Both the position numbers and the translations under genes were made by a program. Under the pieces are notes generated by a model. The model did no database searches. It was not told the origin of the DNA and was given only the letters and a program-made list of their open reading frames with translations. Shown here one piece after another: positions 22,003-32,001 of a stretch of 64,000 nt of DNA (its first letter is position 1; the number at the start of each line of letters is the position of its first letter). The stretch comes from Symsagittifera roscoffensis. Its lineage: Eukaryota > Xenacoelomorpha > Acoela > Convolutidae. The stretch is taken from contig NC_087063.1 of assembly GCF_963678635.1 (NCBI RefSeq), positions 19,675,220 through 19,739,219 of the forward strand, given 5' to 3'.

Positions 22003-25000
22003 ATGAGTTTAGACAAGTCAAGGATACCAAAACGAGGTAATAGCTCTAGGAAATTCATACCTGAAAAGCAAAGAAAAACGATGACCGATCCTTTTGTGGA
22101 TTGGATCAAGCGAACCCGGTCCGATAAAGAGGGGACGGTTTCAGGCAGAATGGTTGAAACGAGAAGTCAAAAGACCTCAGAAGAGCGAAGAGAACTGTTA
22201 GAAGTGGAGGTCAATACGGACCATACCATGAATGACAACCAGGAAGTAAATGAACTGGAAGGGAGAGGCAGAAGGCTGGCGAGTGAATCTACCCCGGTAG
22301 AACAAGGCCATGATTTTGCCACTTCCACCGGGACATTGGATCGAGAGGAGATGTCGGAACTGTCCGACATCTCAACTGAAGTAACGGCAACTAGAAGATC
22401 TCCGACAGACAACACTATGATGGCAGGCGGAACGGGGAAACAAACAACGTCATCATCATTCTCAGAAAGAATGAAGAACACCTTCGGAAACATCTTTCCA
22501 TTCAGCATGGGAGGAGGAGCAGGAAATGACGGTGAATCCCAGGAGGAAGAGGATGAAGAGGAGCAAGGGGACTTTGGATCTCAGGTCAGCCTCAACAGTT
22601 CGATCCAGGAGAACGAGGCATACGTCGGAAGAGAGACTGGAACCATGGATAAATTTGGTGTAGTGACAACGATAAGCAAAGAGGCAAACACGCCGGGCCA
22701 GTCGAAGGACTTCACGATTAGGACAAGTTCGGAGCCACAACCTGAAGAGAGTAGAACCAGAGGGCTTAGCAACGCGTTAGCGGATCCTGAAATAAATAAT
22801 GATAAAACGTCAAGACAGAGAGTCAAGGCCCGGATCTCTACCAGCACGAAGCTACCTGGGACCGACAGAGTTACACCACCACTAGTGACGCCGCTCATGG
22901 ATAACGGGGCAGCACTAGAGGAAGCCTTAAACAACATAGTGGGCAGTTTAGGAGAACAAAATGAACAGATGTCGATAAGGATGAGTGAACTGGAAAGAGC
23001 AGTTCACATTGAAAGAGAAAGTCTGCGGGAAGAAATAAACCGCAACAGACAAGAAGTTGGCAGAAGCGAAAAACGCTTGAAAGAAAGAACGGACGAACAT
23101 ATGACGAGGAACTTGTCGCGAATGACAAGAGAGGCGGAACAGAGGGAGTTACGCTTAAGAGCCGACATGGAGAAGTTAAGAATTCAGCAAGAGCAGTCTC
23201 TTGGGTCTCTTGACACAAAGATAGACGCGATGATGGAGAGGCGAACGCAGGCTATCATGGATAGGTTGGACGGGCTAATAAGCAGCAAGAGTGGACCAAA
23301 AGAAGGAGAGCCGAACTCGGGAGGTCCCAGCAGGGAACCGAGGGTGAACTTCAATGAACATCAAAGGAGGAAGACAAATGGATCCACTAGAGGCAGGGGC
23401 AGTTCATCAGGCTATGCCACAAGGGGTAATACAGCATGGGGCCCGAACAGTAGAGCAAGTTCAACGGGGAACAGACAAACCTCGAACGAACGACCAACGC
23501 AAAGCACACATGCGACCGGGAGAAGCGATTCTGGCAACATGGGGCATACAAGCCCGAGGAGGAGTCACATGGGCCAAGCGGGAAACGCTCATGGTGATTC
23601 GGATTGCAGGGATGCACCGCACACAGAGCCTTCGACAAGGTGTGAGGACACTCAGGCGGGACACTCAAGGGATGCTACGGCAATGGCCACAGCATTTGAA
23701 CCCCTGAACAGGTCTTTGGAGACATTCCTGACGCGGTTATCTAGAACCAATGAACGCAGTGAAAAGTCCAGAAGAGTCTTTAAGAAGCCAAGATGCTACA
23801 AGGACGAATCTGATGGCTGTATTGAAACCTGGATAGAGGTAATGAAGCTGCATTTCGAGGAAGAGGACTTGTCGGAGAGACAGGAATGCAGCGCGCTCAC
23901 CAGCAACTTAGAAGGGACAGCCCTGAACTGTGTCATGGCTAAGAAACAGTATCAACGTGACACTGCTGAGAAAATCTTCGAAATCTTGTTAAACCGTTTC
24001 GGATCAGGGGTGCAGGGGCACCAGGCGATGATGCGCTTCGAGAAACGGAGGCAACGAGAAGATGAAACAATAGACAAGTTTCTCGATGATTTGGAAATGC
24101 TGAGAAGACGCAGCCAACCGGATGAGTCAAACCGAAGGATGAACCTGGCCGTAGCCTCAAAATTCATCGATGGTGTGAAAAATGATGAACTTCGTACGAT
24201 GCTAGCAACGCATTACACACCACTATCAACTAATGCGCCAACACTGGAGGAGTTGAGGCTCAAATCAAAAGAGTATCTTTTGTTGAAACCTCCTTCGAGA
24301 TCTGGATATTACAAGAACAATTATGGCAATTTTAACAACGGACCAGCTAACCAAGGGAACAATTGGTACAAACCGAGGGATGATATGGACAAGAGACGTT
24401 CTTGTGCTAATTGCAGTTCAACAGACCATCATGTGTCAGCATGCCCAGCTTACAAACAAGGCATGAAAGCAATAGGCTTTAGCCTCGAGGACGAAGATGC
24501 GTCAGAGTTGGATCATGAGGATTTCATGAGAGGAGTAATTGCGGAATTTGGCCCGAGGTGTTTCTTTTGTAACTTGGAAGGTCATTTTAAATCAGATTGT
24601 CCGCAATTCTGGGATGCAGTGGCAGACATCAAGCATCCAAGGCATGAAGAAGCTTTGTCAGGAGTGAAAGCAAGCAAGGCTCGACTTTTGGGCGAAGCAG
24701 AGGCACGCAGGAAGGACAAACCTCAAGAGCTGGCGGCAAAGAAAATGCAAGCAGTAACAGAAGAAGCACGTGAACCGGAACCAGCAACTGCGGCCGATGA
24801 CTTCAAGATCGATTATAAGGCAGCCGCAAAGGATGCTTTAAATAGAGTACAGCAGGAATTGGTGACGAAAGAGATCGAACAAAAAGTGAAACTTGAACTG
24901 GAAAATGAAAAGCTTCAGGAGCAACTGAATACCTTCGAGGCAACGGAGTTCGAAGAGACGAAAACACCAAGCAGTTTAGATATGAAACTTAAAGTGATCT

Positions 25001-28000
25001 CCGGTAAGAGGTTCGGCATGGCGCCGCAGGGAAAGAAGATACAGTCGATAATCTCAGTGGCTGGACACCAGGTAATAAGAAATTTGAGTGAACCATCAGA
25101 GTTCACTTTAATGCATTTGGACACATATGCAGATTATCTGAGGCAGGTGGAGCCACGCACTGAGTCGAGAGCTGTGCGAGCACTACTAACGACGGGTGGC
25201 CCTCGCATGAAGAAACTTCATGGACGCTACTTGGAGGTCTATGGGCCGTATCAAATAATGCTGAACGTGGATGGAATCAGCATCTACACCAGGACTTACA
25301 TAACAACAGATGATGACCAAATGGGGCAGATCTATTTGGGTGAAGAGGAACTCAAAGTCCGCAGGATAGGCCATGACGCCATGATGGAACAAGACGCGGT
25401 ACATATTGGATATGAAGCAGATGTGACGGCACACCTGCTTGACACCAAAGGAACAAAAATCGGAGTCACAGGGCTTCTGGACACAGGCGCGGTGGTGAGT
25501 GTGATGCCGATAAAAACCTGGGAGAGAATGGGCTTCACGCGGGAAGATTTGATTCCTACGAATCTCCGACTAGCCGCTGCAAATCGAGGAGCTATCTACG
25601 TAGCCGGAAGAACACCGGTGACGGTCCTTCACATGGGAGGACGGAACCTTTGGATGAGCTTCCTGGTGGTAGAGAATCTGGACGACGCCGACCAATTCAT
25701 CTTGGGCAGAGATTTTGTCAGGAATTTTGACGTGATGATTGACTTGAACAACGGTCTAATACGGATTAGAAACCCGGACCGAAAGTATGTTAAGAGACCC
25801 ATTAATAGGATAATAACAGATGAAAATAAGGTACCAGTTTTTTTGGATAGAAAAGTAAAGTTACAACCAGGACAAGCTGTAGTAGCGATTTTTAGAATGA
25901 GAAATTTACATTCGTTAAGTGATAGTAAACAGGTTTGCTTAGTACCGAATCCAAATAGTCAGAGTTCGGTGATTTTAGGCCGGAGCTTCTCGGTAACGCG
26001 AAACGGACTGTGTGTCAGTGTGTTGTTGAACACACTGGACACCACGGTTTCAATCCAGCGTGGAAAGAAGCTTGGTTACGCATTGCCGATGAGGACCGAC
26101 TATGAAGAGACACAAAACTTGAAGAAATATAGTGTGAAAGACTGTCCTCATCATGCCAATAAAGATAAAATTTTAAAGAGGATTGATGAATTAAAATCTA
26201 TTCGTAAATTGTTTTCAATGAAATCCGAAACGGACGACGGCTTATCAAGCTGCTCGAATTTTCCGGAACGCCCCTCGTCATATGAACTAGATTCTGACAA
26301 ACCGGTTTTGCCAGAAATAGAGCATTTAAAAGGAAAAATAGGTGAGGGAGATTTTGAAAAATTGCGGGACCTCCTAGATCGGAACGCCGAAGTATTTTCA
26401 AAACATAAGGCGGACATCGGTTGCTGTAATTTCGTCGAACACGAAATCGAACTAGAAGAGGGCGCCGTTCCCCATAGGGAAGGCGCAAGGCGAATGACGC
26501 CACATAAATCGGAAGCGTGCCGAGCGGAAATAGAAATGTTGCTTGAATACGACATGATAGAACCCTCGAAATCACCATGGGCTTGCGGAGTAGTAATGGC
26601 GAAAAAGAAAGGGGGGCAGCTTAGATTTTGTTGCGACTTTCGTTACTTGAACGCGGTAACGATTAAAGATGCGTACCCGATACCGCGAATAGACGAGAGC
26701 CTATCCAAACTTGGTGATGCAAAGTTCTTCACCACATTGGACTTGGGTTCTGCCTTCTGGCAGGTTCCTCTGCGAAAGAAGGACAGGGAGAAAACCGGAT
26801 TCGCGTGCGAATTGGGGTTGTACCAGTGGAAGAGGATGCCCTTCGGCTTGTGCAATGCAACAGCAACTTTTCAAAGGCTGATGGCTCAGGCTTTGACAGG
26901 AGTGACCAAAAAGTACGGGAATCTCTTGATGTGCTACGTGGATGACGTAGTCATAGCGACACCGACCCTGGAGGATCACATTGACCGGCTCGATGAGGTC
27001 TTCGGATGTATGAAAAGAGCAGGCTTGAAATGCAAACCATCGAAATGTGAAATCCTTAGGGATTCGATCAAGTACCTGGGAAGAATGGTGGACAGGCATG
27101 GTGTGAGGCCAGATCCGGAAGCAGTAGAGGCTGTGCTGACATGGAAAGCTCCTAGAACGGACACACAGCTCATGAGCTTCCTAGGGTTTGCCAATTACTA
27201 CCGTGAATTCATTAAAGGATATGCGGACAAGGTGTATCCGATGCAGAAGCTGATGCGCAACAAAGGGAAGAAGTTCGAATGGAACGATGAGGCACAAGTT
27301 GCTTTCGAGAACATAAAGCGGGAACTGTGCGAAGCGCCAGTGCTGGGCATGCCTACAGAAAAGGGCATGTATGTTCTCGACACAGACGCATCGGTGGTGG
27401 CCATCTCAGGAATCTTGCATCAAGAGCAAGAATGGAACGGAAGAACGGTTCTCCGTCCCATTGCATACGGCAGCAAGGTCTTGAGTGACACAGAGATGAA
27501 ATATGGCGCACCGAAAGCAGAAATGTTTGCAGTAGTCACCTTCGTGGAAAAATACCGTGCATACTTGGGGAGCGCTCCCTTCAAGTTACGCGTGGACAAC
27601 AGAGCGTTATCCTGGTTGAAGACCTACTCGATGGATCAGAGTTATATTGGTAGATGGATAGTAAGATTTGATGGCTACCATATGATAATCGAACATAGGA
27701 TGCGTGATAAACATCAGAATGCTGACAGTCTCAGCAAGAAAACTGAGTTCTATGAAAGATTGGAACAGAAGCAGGCCAATCAGGCGGAAGTAAAGGAGGG
27801 ATTCTCGTTTCTGGACAAAGAAACTTATGAAGCGCTTCCCTTAACGAGATGGTTGGATAAGTCGGGACATCCAATTCCGGGGCATCCTGAGTTACCTGTA
27901 GAGAAAGCAGCCGAGATAAAGATCCTGTCAAGGGAGGACCCGGTCCCCTTGGATTTGTTGCTGCGCTCGAACCTGGTCCAGCAAGAACTCTCTCGCATAA

Positions 28001-30480
28001 ATATAAACAGCCTCTCATTATTGGATAAAACGGTGCAAGTCACACCACAAGTGATGCGGATACTGGGTGGATTGTTAGAAAGAGAAGTGACCAGAGATGA
28101 CCCCGAGTGGACAGCAGCAGTGGCATCGCTAACAGTCAGTGAGAAAGTGAAGATCATGCCGTCCAGACAACAGCACGAAGAGAACAAGAGGGATTGTAGG
28201 ACAATAGTTCAGCAACTAGTATCCTCAATACCCCAGGAGATTTTAACCAGTACTTCTTACGGACAGAAAGGACGGGAGAGCGGCAAGCAAAAGAAAACTG
28301 TCACCTTTGTAGACCGGGAAAAAGAGGGTGAAGAGGTAGAACAAAATCTGCTGCAAGACTATTTGTCCGGGGAGAAGGATGAGGAGAAAAACCAGCGATC
28401 ACAAGATCAACACCCGGGACAAGGAAATTTGTCCGGGGAGTCCGAGATAGACGAGAAAATTCCTGATGAGAAACAGGACCTAGAGAACAAAGTTTTGTCC
28501 GGGGAGTTCAGATGGATGCGAAGGAAATACGGACATGATCTGGAGGAGCGTGCAGTCTCCAGCACAACACCTTCGACGGATGATAAGTCAGAAAGCTCGA
28601 GAATGAACACCTATTCAGACAGGGATTCGACCTCGGGATCAGAACTGTCAGAACTGGCGATACACACGCTACTAGTGGAAACTCGGGCGAGAAACCTGGA
28701 CAGAGAGGTGTACCAGGATCCTGACAGTGATCGCTACCTAATACCAAGCGAAAGAGTCTTTGACAACGCAGCGGATGACTTAGAAACGATAGCGGTATCG
28801 AAACGTTCGATAAGCCTGTTGCCGCAGAAAGAGGTAGTCAGGACTGATCTTCAGCCGTTTCAACAAGAAACACAACCGTTGGCGAAGATTTGGTGCGTTA
28901 AGATGGAAGAAGACACACATCAGCCCAACGAGCTGAACAGTCAGATGAGAGTCATGAAGACGTACTTGAAGGCGAGATACAGACTCTCGGACCTTCTAAG
29001 GGCGCAGAGAAATGATCGCATGACAAGCAACCTAAAAAGGTGGATAGAAAACGGTGCACCTGACAAAGGTGATCTGGAAGAAGACAGCTATAGGATCCTG
29101 AGACAATACTTCATGCAGAAGGAGGGGAGATTATATCTGAACAAGGACGGGATCGTGGCTTGCAGGAGAAGAGAAGAAGACAAGGTCTTATACAAATATA
29201 ACGCGATAGTGTTGCCGCAACTCTATCAGACAGAACTATTATTCAGGTCGCATGATCAGATGGGCCATCAAGGGATCGACAAAGTGTATCAGAGGATCCT
29301 GAAGCGCTTTGAGTGGCCTGGGATGAAAAAGGCATGCGAGAAATGGGTGACAGCATGTCTGTCATGCCAACAGGTCAAGGATCCTAGGAAGTTGCGATTT
29401 CCTTTACAATCAATTGAGTCGTCTGATTTCAACGAGGTGGTGCAGATAGATCACCAGAAGATATGCATGACAGACAGCGGTTACAACCAAGTCTTGGTCA
29501 TGATAGATCACTTCACGAAGTATGCAGAGGCCGTGCCCTGCATAACTGCCTCGGCGGAAGAGACATGCGACCACCTGATCAATACGTGGATAGCAAGACA
29601 CGGTTGTCCAATGACGTTTCAATCGGACAATGGAACGGCTTTCGTAGGCGAGCTTACGAAAGAGCTTATGAGACGGTCACAAGTCGCTCAGGCTCACTCC
29701 ACGACATACCACCCTCAGACGAATGGCTTAGTGGAAAGACAGAATAGGACGTTAGTGTCGATGCTGAGGGTATATTGTTCCAGGTACATGACCGATTGGG
29801 ACAGATACCTTCCACAGGTGATGGGAGCTTATAATAGCACGCAACACTCCGCCACTGGAGTCAGTCCACACATGATGCTGACGGGACACGAGAAGTCTTT
29901 ACCCTTGACATTCTTCTACCCAGAGTATGAGGGAAAGAAAACATCCCCACAGGTCTACGTGAGGGATGTGATCAGACGCCAACAGGAGTTGAACGACTTG
30001 TGTAGACGAAACACTCAGCAGGCACAGGCAAGGCAGAGGAAAAGATTCGACAAGAAAGCAGCTGGTGCAAAGGCTTATTCGGTGGGAGACTACGTATGGG
30101 TATTTCAGAACGTTATACCACCGAAAGGGACAAAAAAGCTTCTGAAGAAGTGGAGGGGACCCTTCATGATTACAGAGGTGCACCAAGAGGGACGCTTTTA
30201 TAGACTGAGTACTGGCCGAGCCGCCCACTACGAAAACATCAAGCCACACAATCCATCGACAGAAGACTGGTGTATACCTGCAGACATGGAAGAAAGGGAT
30301 TATCTAATGATGGATCCTGCTTGTGAGGTCAATGAAAAAGGCACCAGGGAGAAGAACGATGGAAACGAAGTCGTAGAGGAAGGTGCGGATACACCATTGG
30401 ACCTGGATCCAAACGAACAGATCGAAGCGGACGATGAAACCTTGCCCTACGCAGAGGAAGATTGGCAGGATTCCGAATAG
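22003..30480 (+). CDS. Gag-Pol polyprotein, single open frame (2,825 aa)
   Basis: One open frame carries all retrotransposon functions. Gag has an acidic N-terminal third, a long coiled coil (about 306-428), a Gag core (about 598-735) and two CCHC zinc knuckles (801-814, 853-866). The protease has DTG at 1160-1162. RT begins near 1490 and has its YVDD box at 1645-1648. RNase H spans about 1790-1912. Three LSGE repeats (first at 2121) lie in a linker. Integrase has HHCC ligands H2417, H2422, C2452, C2455 and catalytic D2483, D2542, E2578 (spacing 35). A GPF-type module (WRGPF, 2717-2721) and an acidic tail follow. No frameshift separates Gag from Pol. The predicted products drive capsid assembly, reverse transcription and integration. 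The family is Ty3/gypsy; a Cer1-like affinity is only a guess. Confidence 0.95.
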   Translation: MSLDKSRIPKRGNSSRKFIPEKQRKTMTDPFVDWIKRTRSDKEGTVSGRMVETRSQKTSEERRELLEVEVNTDHTMNDNQEVNELEGRGRRLASESTPVEQGHDFATSTGTLDREEMSELSDISTEVTATRRSPTDNTMMAGGTGKQTTSSSFSERMKNTFGNIFPFSMGGGAGNDGESQEEEDEEEQGDFGSQVSLNSSIQENEAYVGRETGTMDKFGVVTTISKEANTPGQSKDFTIRTSSEPQPEESRTRGLSNALADPEINNDKTSRQRVKARISTSTKLPGTDRVTPPLVTPLMDNGAALEEALNNIVGSLGEQNEQMSIRMSELERAVHIERESLREEINRNRQEVGRSEKRLKERTDEHMTRNLSRMTREAEQRELRLRADMEKLRIQQEQSLGSLDTKIDAMMERRTQAIMDRLDGLISSKSGPKEGEPNSGGPSREPRVNFNEHQRRKTNGSTRGRGSSSGYATRGNTAWGPNSRASSTGNRQTSNERPTQSTHATGRSDSGNMGHTSPRRSHMGQAGNAHGDSDCRDAPHTEPSTRCEDTQAGHSRDATAMATAFEPLNRSLETFLTRLSRTNERSEKSRRVFKKPRCYKDESDGCIETWIEVMKLHFEEEDLSERQECSALTSNLEGTALNCVMAKKQYQRDTAEKIFEILLNRFGSGVQGHQAMMRFEKRRQREDETIDKFLDDLEMLRRRSQPDESNRRMNLAVASKFIDGVKNDELRTMLATHYTPLSTNAPTLEELRLKSKEYLLLKPPSRSGYYKNNYGNFNNGPANQGNNWYKPRDDMDKRRSCANCSSTDHHVSACPAYKQGMKAIGFSLEDEDASELDHEDFMRGVIAEFGPRCFFCNLEGHFKSDCPQFWDAVADIKHPRHEEALSGVKASKARLLGEAEARRKDKPQELAAKKMQAVTEEAREPEPATAADDFKIDYKAAAKDALNRVQQELVTKEIEQKVKLELENEKLQEQLNTFEATEFEETKTPSSLDMKLKVISGKRFGMAPQGKKIQSIISVAGHQVIRNLSEPSEFTLMHLDTYADYLRQVEPRTESRAVRALLTTGGPRMKKLHGRYLEVYGPYQIMLNVDGISIYTRTYITTDDDQMGQIYLGEEELKVRRIGHDAMMEQDAVHIGYEADVTAHLLDTKGTKIGVTGLLDTGAVVSVMPIKTWERMGFTREDLIPTNLRLAAANRGAIYVAGRTPVTVLHMGGRNLWMSFLVVENLDDADQFILGRDFVRNFDVMIDLNNGLIRIRNPDRKYVKRPINRIITDENKVPVFLDRKVKLQPGQAVVAIFRMRNLHSLSDSKQVCLVPNPNSQSSVILGRSFSVTRNGLCVSVLLNTLDTTVSIQRGKKLGYALPMRTDYEETQNLKKYSVKDCPHHANKDKILKRIDELKSIRKLFSMKSETDDGLSSCSNFPERPSSYELDSDKPVLPEIEHLKGKIGEGDFEKLRDLLDRNAEVFSKHKADIGCCNFVEHEIELEEGAVPHREGARRMTPHKSEACRAEIEMLLEYDMIEPSKSPWACGVVMAKKKGGQLRFCCDFRYLNAVTIKDAYPIPRIDESLSKLGDAKFFTTLDLGSAFWQVPLRKKDREKTGFACELGLYQWKRMPFGLCNATATFQRLMAQALTGVTKKYGNLLMCYVDDVVIATPTLEDHIDRLDEVFGCMKRAGLKCKPSKCEILRDSIKYLGRMVDRHGVRPDPEAVEAVLTWKAPRTDTQLMSFLGFANYYREFIKGYADKVYPMQKLMRNKGKKFEWNDEAQVAFENIKRELCEAPVLGMPTEKGMYVLDTDASVVAISGILHQEQEWNGRTVLRPIAYGSKVLSDTEMKYGAPKAEMFAVVTFVEKYRAYLGSAPFKLRVDNRALSWLKTYSMDQSYIGRWIVRFDGYHMIIEHRMRDKHQNADSLSKKTEFYERLEQKQANQAEVKEGFSFLDKETYEALPLTRWLDKSGHPIPGHPELPVEKAAEIKILSREDPVPLDLLLRSNLVQQELSRININSLSLLDKTVQVTPQVMRILGGLLEREVTRDDPEWTAAVASLTVSEKVKIMPSRQQHEENKRDCRTIVQQLVSSIPQEILTSTSYGQKGRESGKQKKTVTFVDREKEGEEVEQNLLQDYLSGEKDEEKNQRSQDQHPGQGNLSGESEIDEKIPDEKQDLENKVLSGEFRWMRRKYGHDLEERAVSSTTPSTDDKSESSRMNTYSDRDSTSGSELSELAIHTLLVETRARNLDREVYQDPDSDRYLIPSERVFDNAADDLETIAVSKRSISLLPQKEVVRTDLQPFQQETQPLAKIWCVKMEEDTHQPNELNSQMRVMKTYLKARYRLSDLLRAQRNDRMTSNLKRWIENGAPDKGDLEEDSYRILRQYFMQKEGRLYLNKDGIVACRRREEDKVLYKYNAIVLPQLYQTELLFRSHDQMGHQGIDKVYQRILKRFEWPGMKKACEKWVTACLSCQQVKDPRKLRFPLQSIESSDFNEVVQIDHQKICMTDSGYNQVLVMIDHFTKYAEAVPCITASAEETCDHLINTWIARHGCPMTFQSDNGTAFVGELTKELMRRSQVAQAHSTTYHPQTNGLVERQNRTLVSMLRVYCSRYMTDWDRYLPQVMGAYNSTQHSATGVSPHMMLTGHEKSLPLTFFYPEYEGKKTSPQVYVRDVIRRQQELNDLCRRNTQQAQARQRKRFDKKAAGAKAYSVGDYVWVFQNVIPPKGTKKLLKKWRGPFMITEVHQEGRFYRLSTGRAAHYENIKPHNPSTEDWCIPADMEERDYLMMDPACEVNEKGTREKNDGNEVVEEGADTPLDLDPNEQIEADDETLPYAEEDWQDSE
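28362..28506 (+). repeat. Three internal copies of TTTGTCCGGGGAG
   Basis: Exact copies lie at 28362-28374, 28428-28440 and 28494-28506, in the linker between RNase H and integrase, where they encode LSGE. The same motif occurs at 30982-30994 in another reading frame, and its 11-base core lies directly before the 3' LTR (41755-41765). The older element also has three related copies at the matching place (9190-9202, 9232-9244, 9316-9326). Confidence 0.85.
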
Positions 30481-30498
30481 ACAGAGGTTCCCAAGAAC

Positions 30499-31605
30499 AT
30501 GGAACCAGATCTTCCGTTCACGATGCAGACTCGTCAGAAAGACGGGACGAGACTAAGAAAGAAATACAATCCTTACGGTGACGACTTTGTAGTGGATAGG
30601 ATAGATCTAAAGAAAATAGTGGAGGAAGTAGTGGGTTTAGAGGAAATAACAGTGTCACAGGACATTGACATAGTCGATGATCACAACGATGAGTGGGTTG
30701 ACGACTGGTCGGAACCCGAGGTGGAGTTCGACGATGAGCAACAGCAGTCAAATGAACAAGACCTGACGAACCTGCGTGTCTTAGAGTGGCTGAACGAAAT
30801 GACATCAGACCCTGAAAAGACCAGCGTTACGATTCAAGACGTAGATCGCGAAAGCGCGAAATACATTAAGACCGAACGAGATGATCCTTCCTGGGCTGCC
30901 CAGGAAGGACAACTTCTCATTCCAGCTTCTAATCTTGACTTAATACCCGGTATGCGATCGACGGGGACGCCGATGGATATTTTTGTCCGGGGAGTGGGGG
31001 TAGGACTTACCCACACTGAAAACTTGATAATAAAAAAATTGAGAATAGCAAGAGAAACAGGAAACTTAGAAGCAGAAACAGGTGAAGAACCTAAGAAACC
31101 TGACATAGGCAGGGTAGTTGAGTCATATTTTAATTTACCAAATGAATATTCTAGTAACATAATACTAACAGACAGTGATTTCATACTCACAAACAGAACA
31201 TGTGCGGTAGCTATCACCGCAGACATGAGTTTTAGGACGGCGCTAGCGGCAGATTTTAAGAGGGAATATAAAAACGTGGAATTCCTTTGGAAGCAAAGAC
31301 CAGGGATAGGGGGCGTAGCAGCCTTACCCCCGGCGGTGTCGCAGATACCGGGAAAGTACTTATGCTTCCTGGTAACGAGGGCGACAGAGAAGCAACACGT
31401 GGACCCAGAAAATCTAGTCTTGTCTTTGACGAGGCTGAGGGACTTCCTTGTGGAAATGGACGTGAAGGAGCTTTCGCTTCCAGTGTACGATCCAAATAGA
31501 GGAAGACTGCATCCTCGGGAATTGTACGCGCTTGTACACGTGATATTCTCTGATACGAACATACAAGTATATCTACATAAGAAATATTACTTAAGTATAG
31601 GCTGA
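30499..31605 (+). CDS. ORF2: TARG1-like macro-domain protein (368 aa)
   Basis: The frame starts 18 nt after the end of Gag-Pol and happens to be in the same frame. Residues 1-120 are acidic with no recognised domain. Residues about 219-366 resemble a macro domain of the TARG1/OARD1 type. A central strand (CAVAITADMSFRTALAADF) corresponds to the family's ISxD.RMGxGIAxxFKKKF segment. Later blocks are GGVAAL near 271, KYLCFLVTRATEKQHVDPEN, LVLSLTRLRDFL, ELSLPVYDPNRG near 325-335, and a C-terminal strand IQVYLHKKYYLS. Macro domains bind or hydrolyse ADP-ribose. The loop holding the catalytic Asp in TARG1 is replaced here (DPNRG), so activity is uncertain. The older element keeps only the end of this frame. 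The domain call comes from recalled family patterns, without a profile search. Confidence 0.7.
   Translation: MEPDLPFTMQTRQKDGTRLRKKYNPYGDDFVVDRIDLKKIVEEVVGLEEITVSQDIDIVDDHNDEWVDDWSEPEVEFDDEQQQSNEQDLTNLRVLEWLNEMTSDPEKTSVTIQDVDRESAKYIKTERDDPSWAAQEGQLLIPASNLDLIPGMRSTGTPMDIFVRGVGVGLTHTENLIIKKLRIARETGNLEAETGEEPKKPDIGRVVESYFNLPNEYSSNIILTDSDFILTNRTCAVAITADMSFRTALAADFKREYKNVEFLWKQRPGIGGVAALPPAVSQIPGKYLCFLVTRATEKQHVDPENLVLSLTRLRDFLVEMDVKELSLPVYDPNRGRLHPRELYALVHVIFSDTNIQVYLHKKYYLSIG
30982..30994 (+). repeat. TTTGTCCGGGGAG copy inside ORF2
   Basis: This is an exact 13-base match to the motif in pol, but here read in a different frame (it encodes part of FVRGV rather than LSGE). The DNA or RNA sequence rather than the peptide therefore seems to be what is repeated. 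Confidence 0.8.
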
Positions 31606-32001
31606 GTGATGTGCGAGAGGGTGTTAGGCCAAAGACTAAGTTGTGTGTAATATGTGAGAGGTGCGTTATGTTATGTTATGTGTTAGGTTATTAAGATCAT
31701 GGGTAAGTAGGGGTTAGTGACCATGAACAACTAAATGACGATCTTGGGAATAGATCCAAAGTTTGGACTGTCCAATCTTAGGTCGAATTCCAAAATTTTA
31801 GAAACCAATTGATTTTAATAAATTTTAGGATAAATATCTTTTTATCTGAACTGTCTTTAAGCAAATTTTAACGATGTATGTTAAGGTGAAATTGACAGGT
31901 GTGACATTCGTGATTTCTTTTCTAGATCCTGATTGATCATTTAATTGCTCACTTGAGTCAAAACTTGAAATCGAAATCAAATCAAACTTGGAAAGAACAG
32001 T
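31606..32001 (+). promoter_or_regulatory. Inter-ORF region with conserved splice-acceptor-like site before ORF3
   Basis: This is 396 bp of AT-rich sequence. TTCTTTTCTAG ends at 31925 and is followed by ATCCTGATTGATCA. The older element has TTTTTTAG followed by ATCTTGGTTGATCA at the matching place (AG at 7205-7204, minus strand), 76 and 92 nt before the respective ORF3 starts. A spliced (cis or trans) mRNA for ORF3 is the likely reason. An 11-base match to the LTR start (TGTGACATTCG) lies at 31900-31910. Confidence 0.55.

Noticed and set aside
30834-31562. 242-codon open frame on the minus strand opposite ORF2
   Set aside because: It is the complement of a good coding frame on the plus strand and has no motif of its own.
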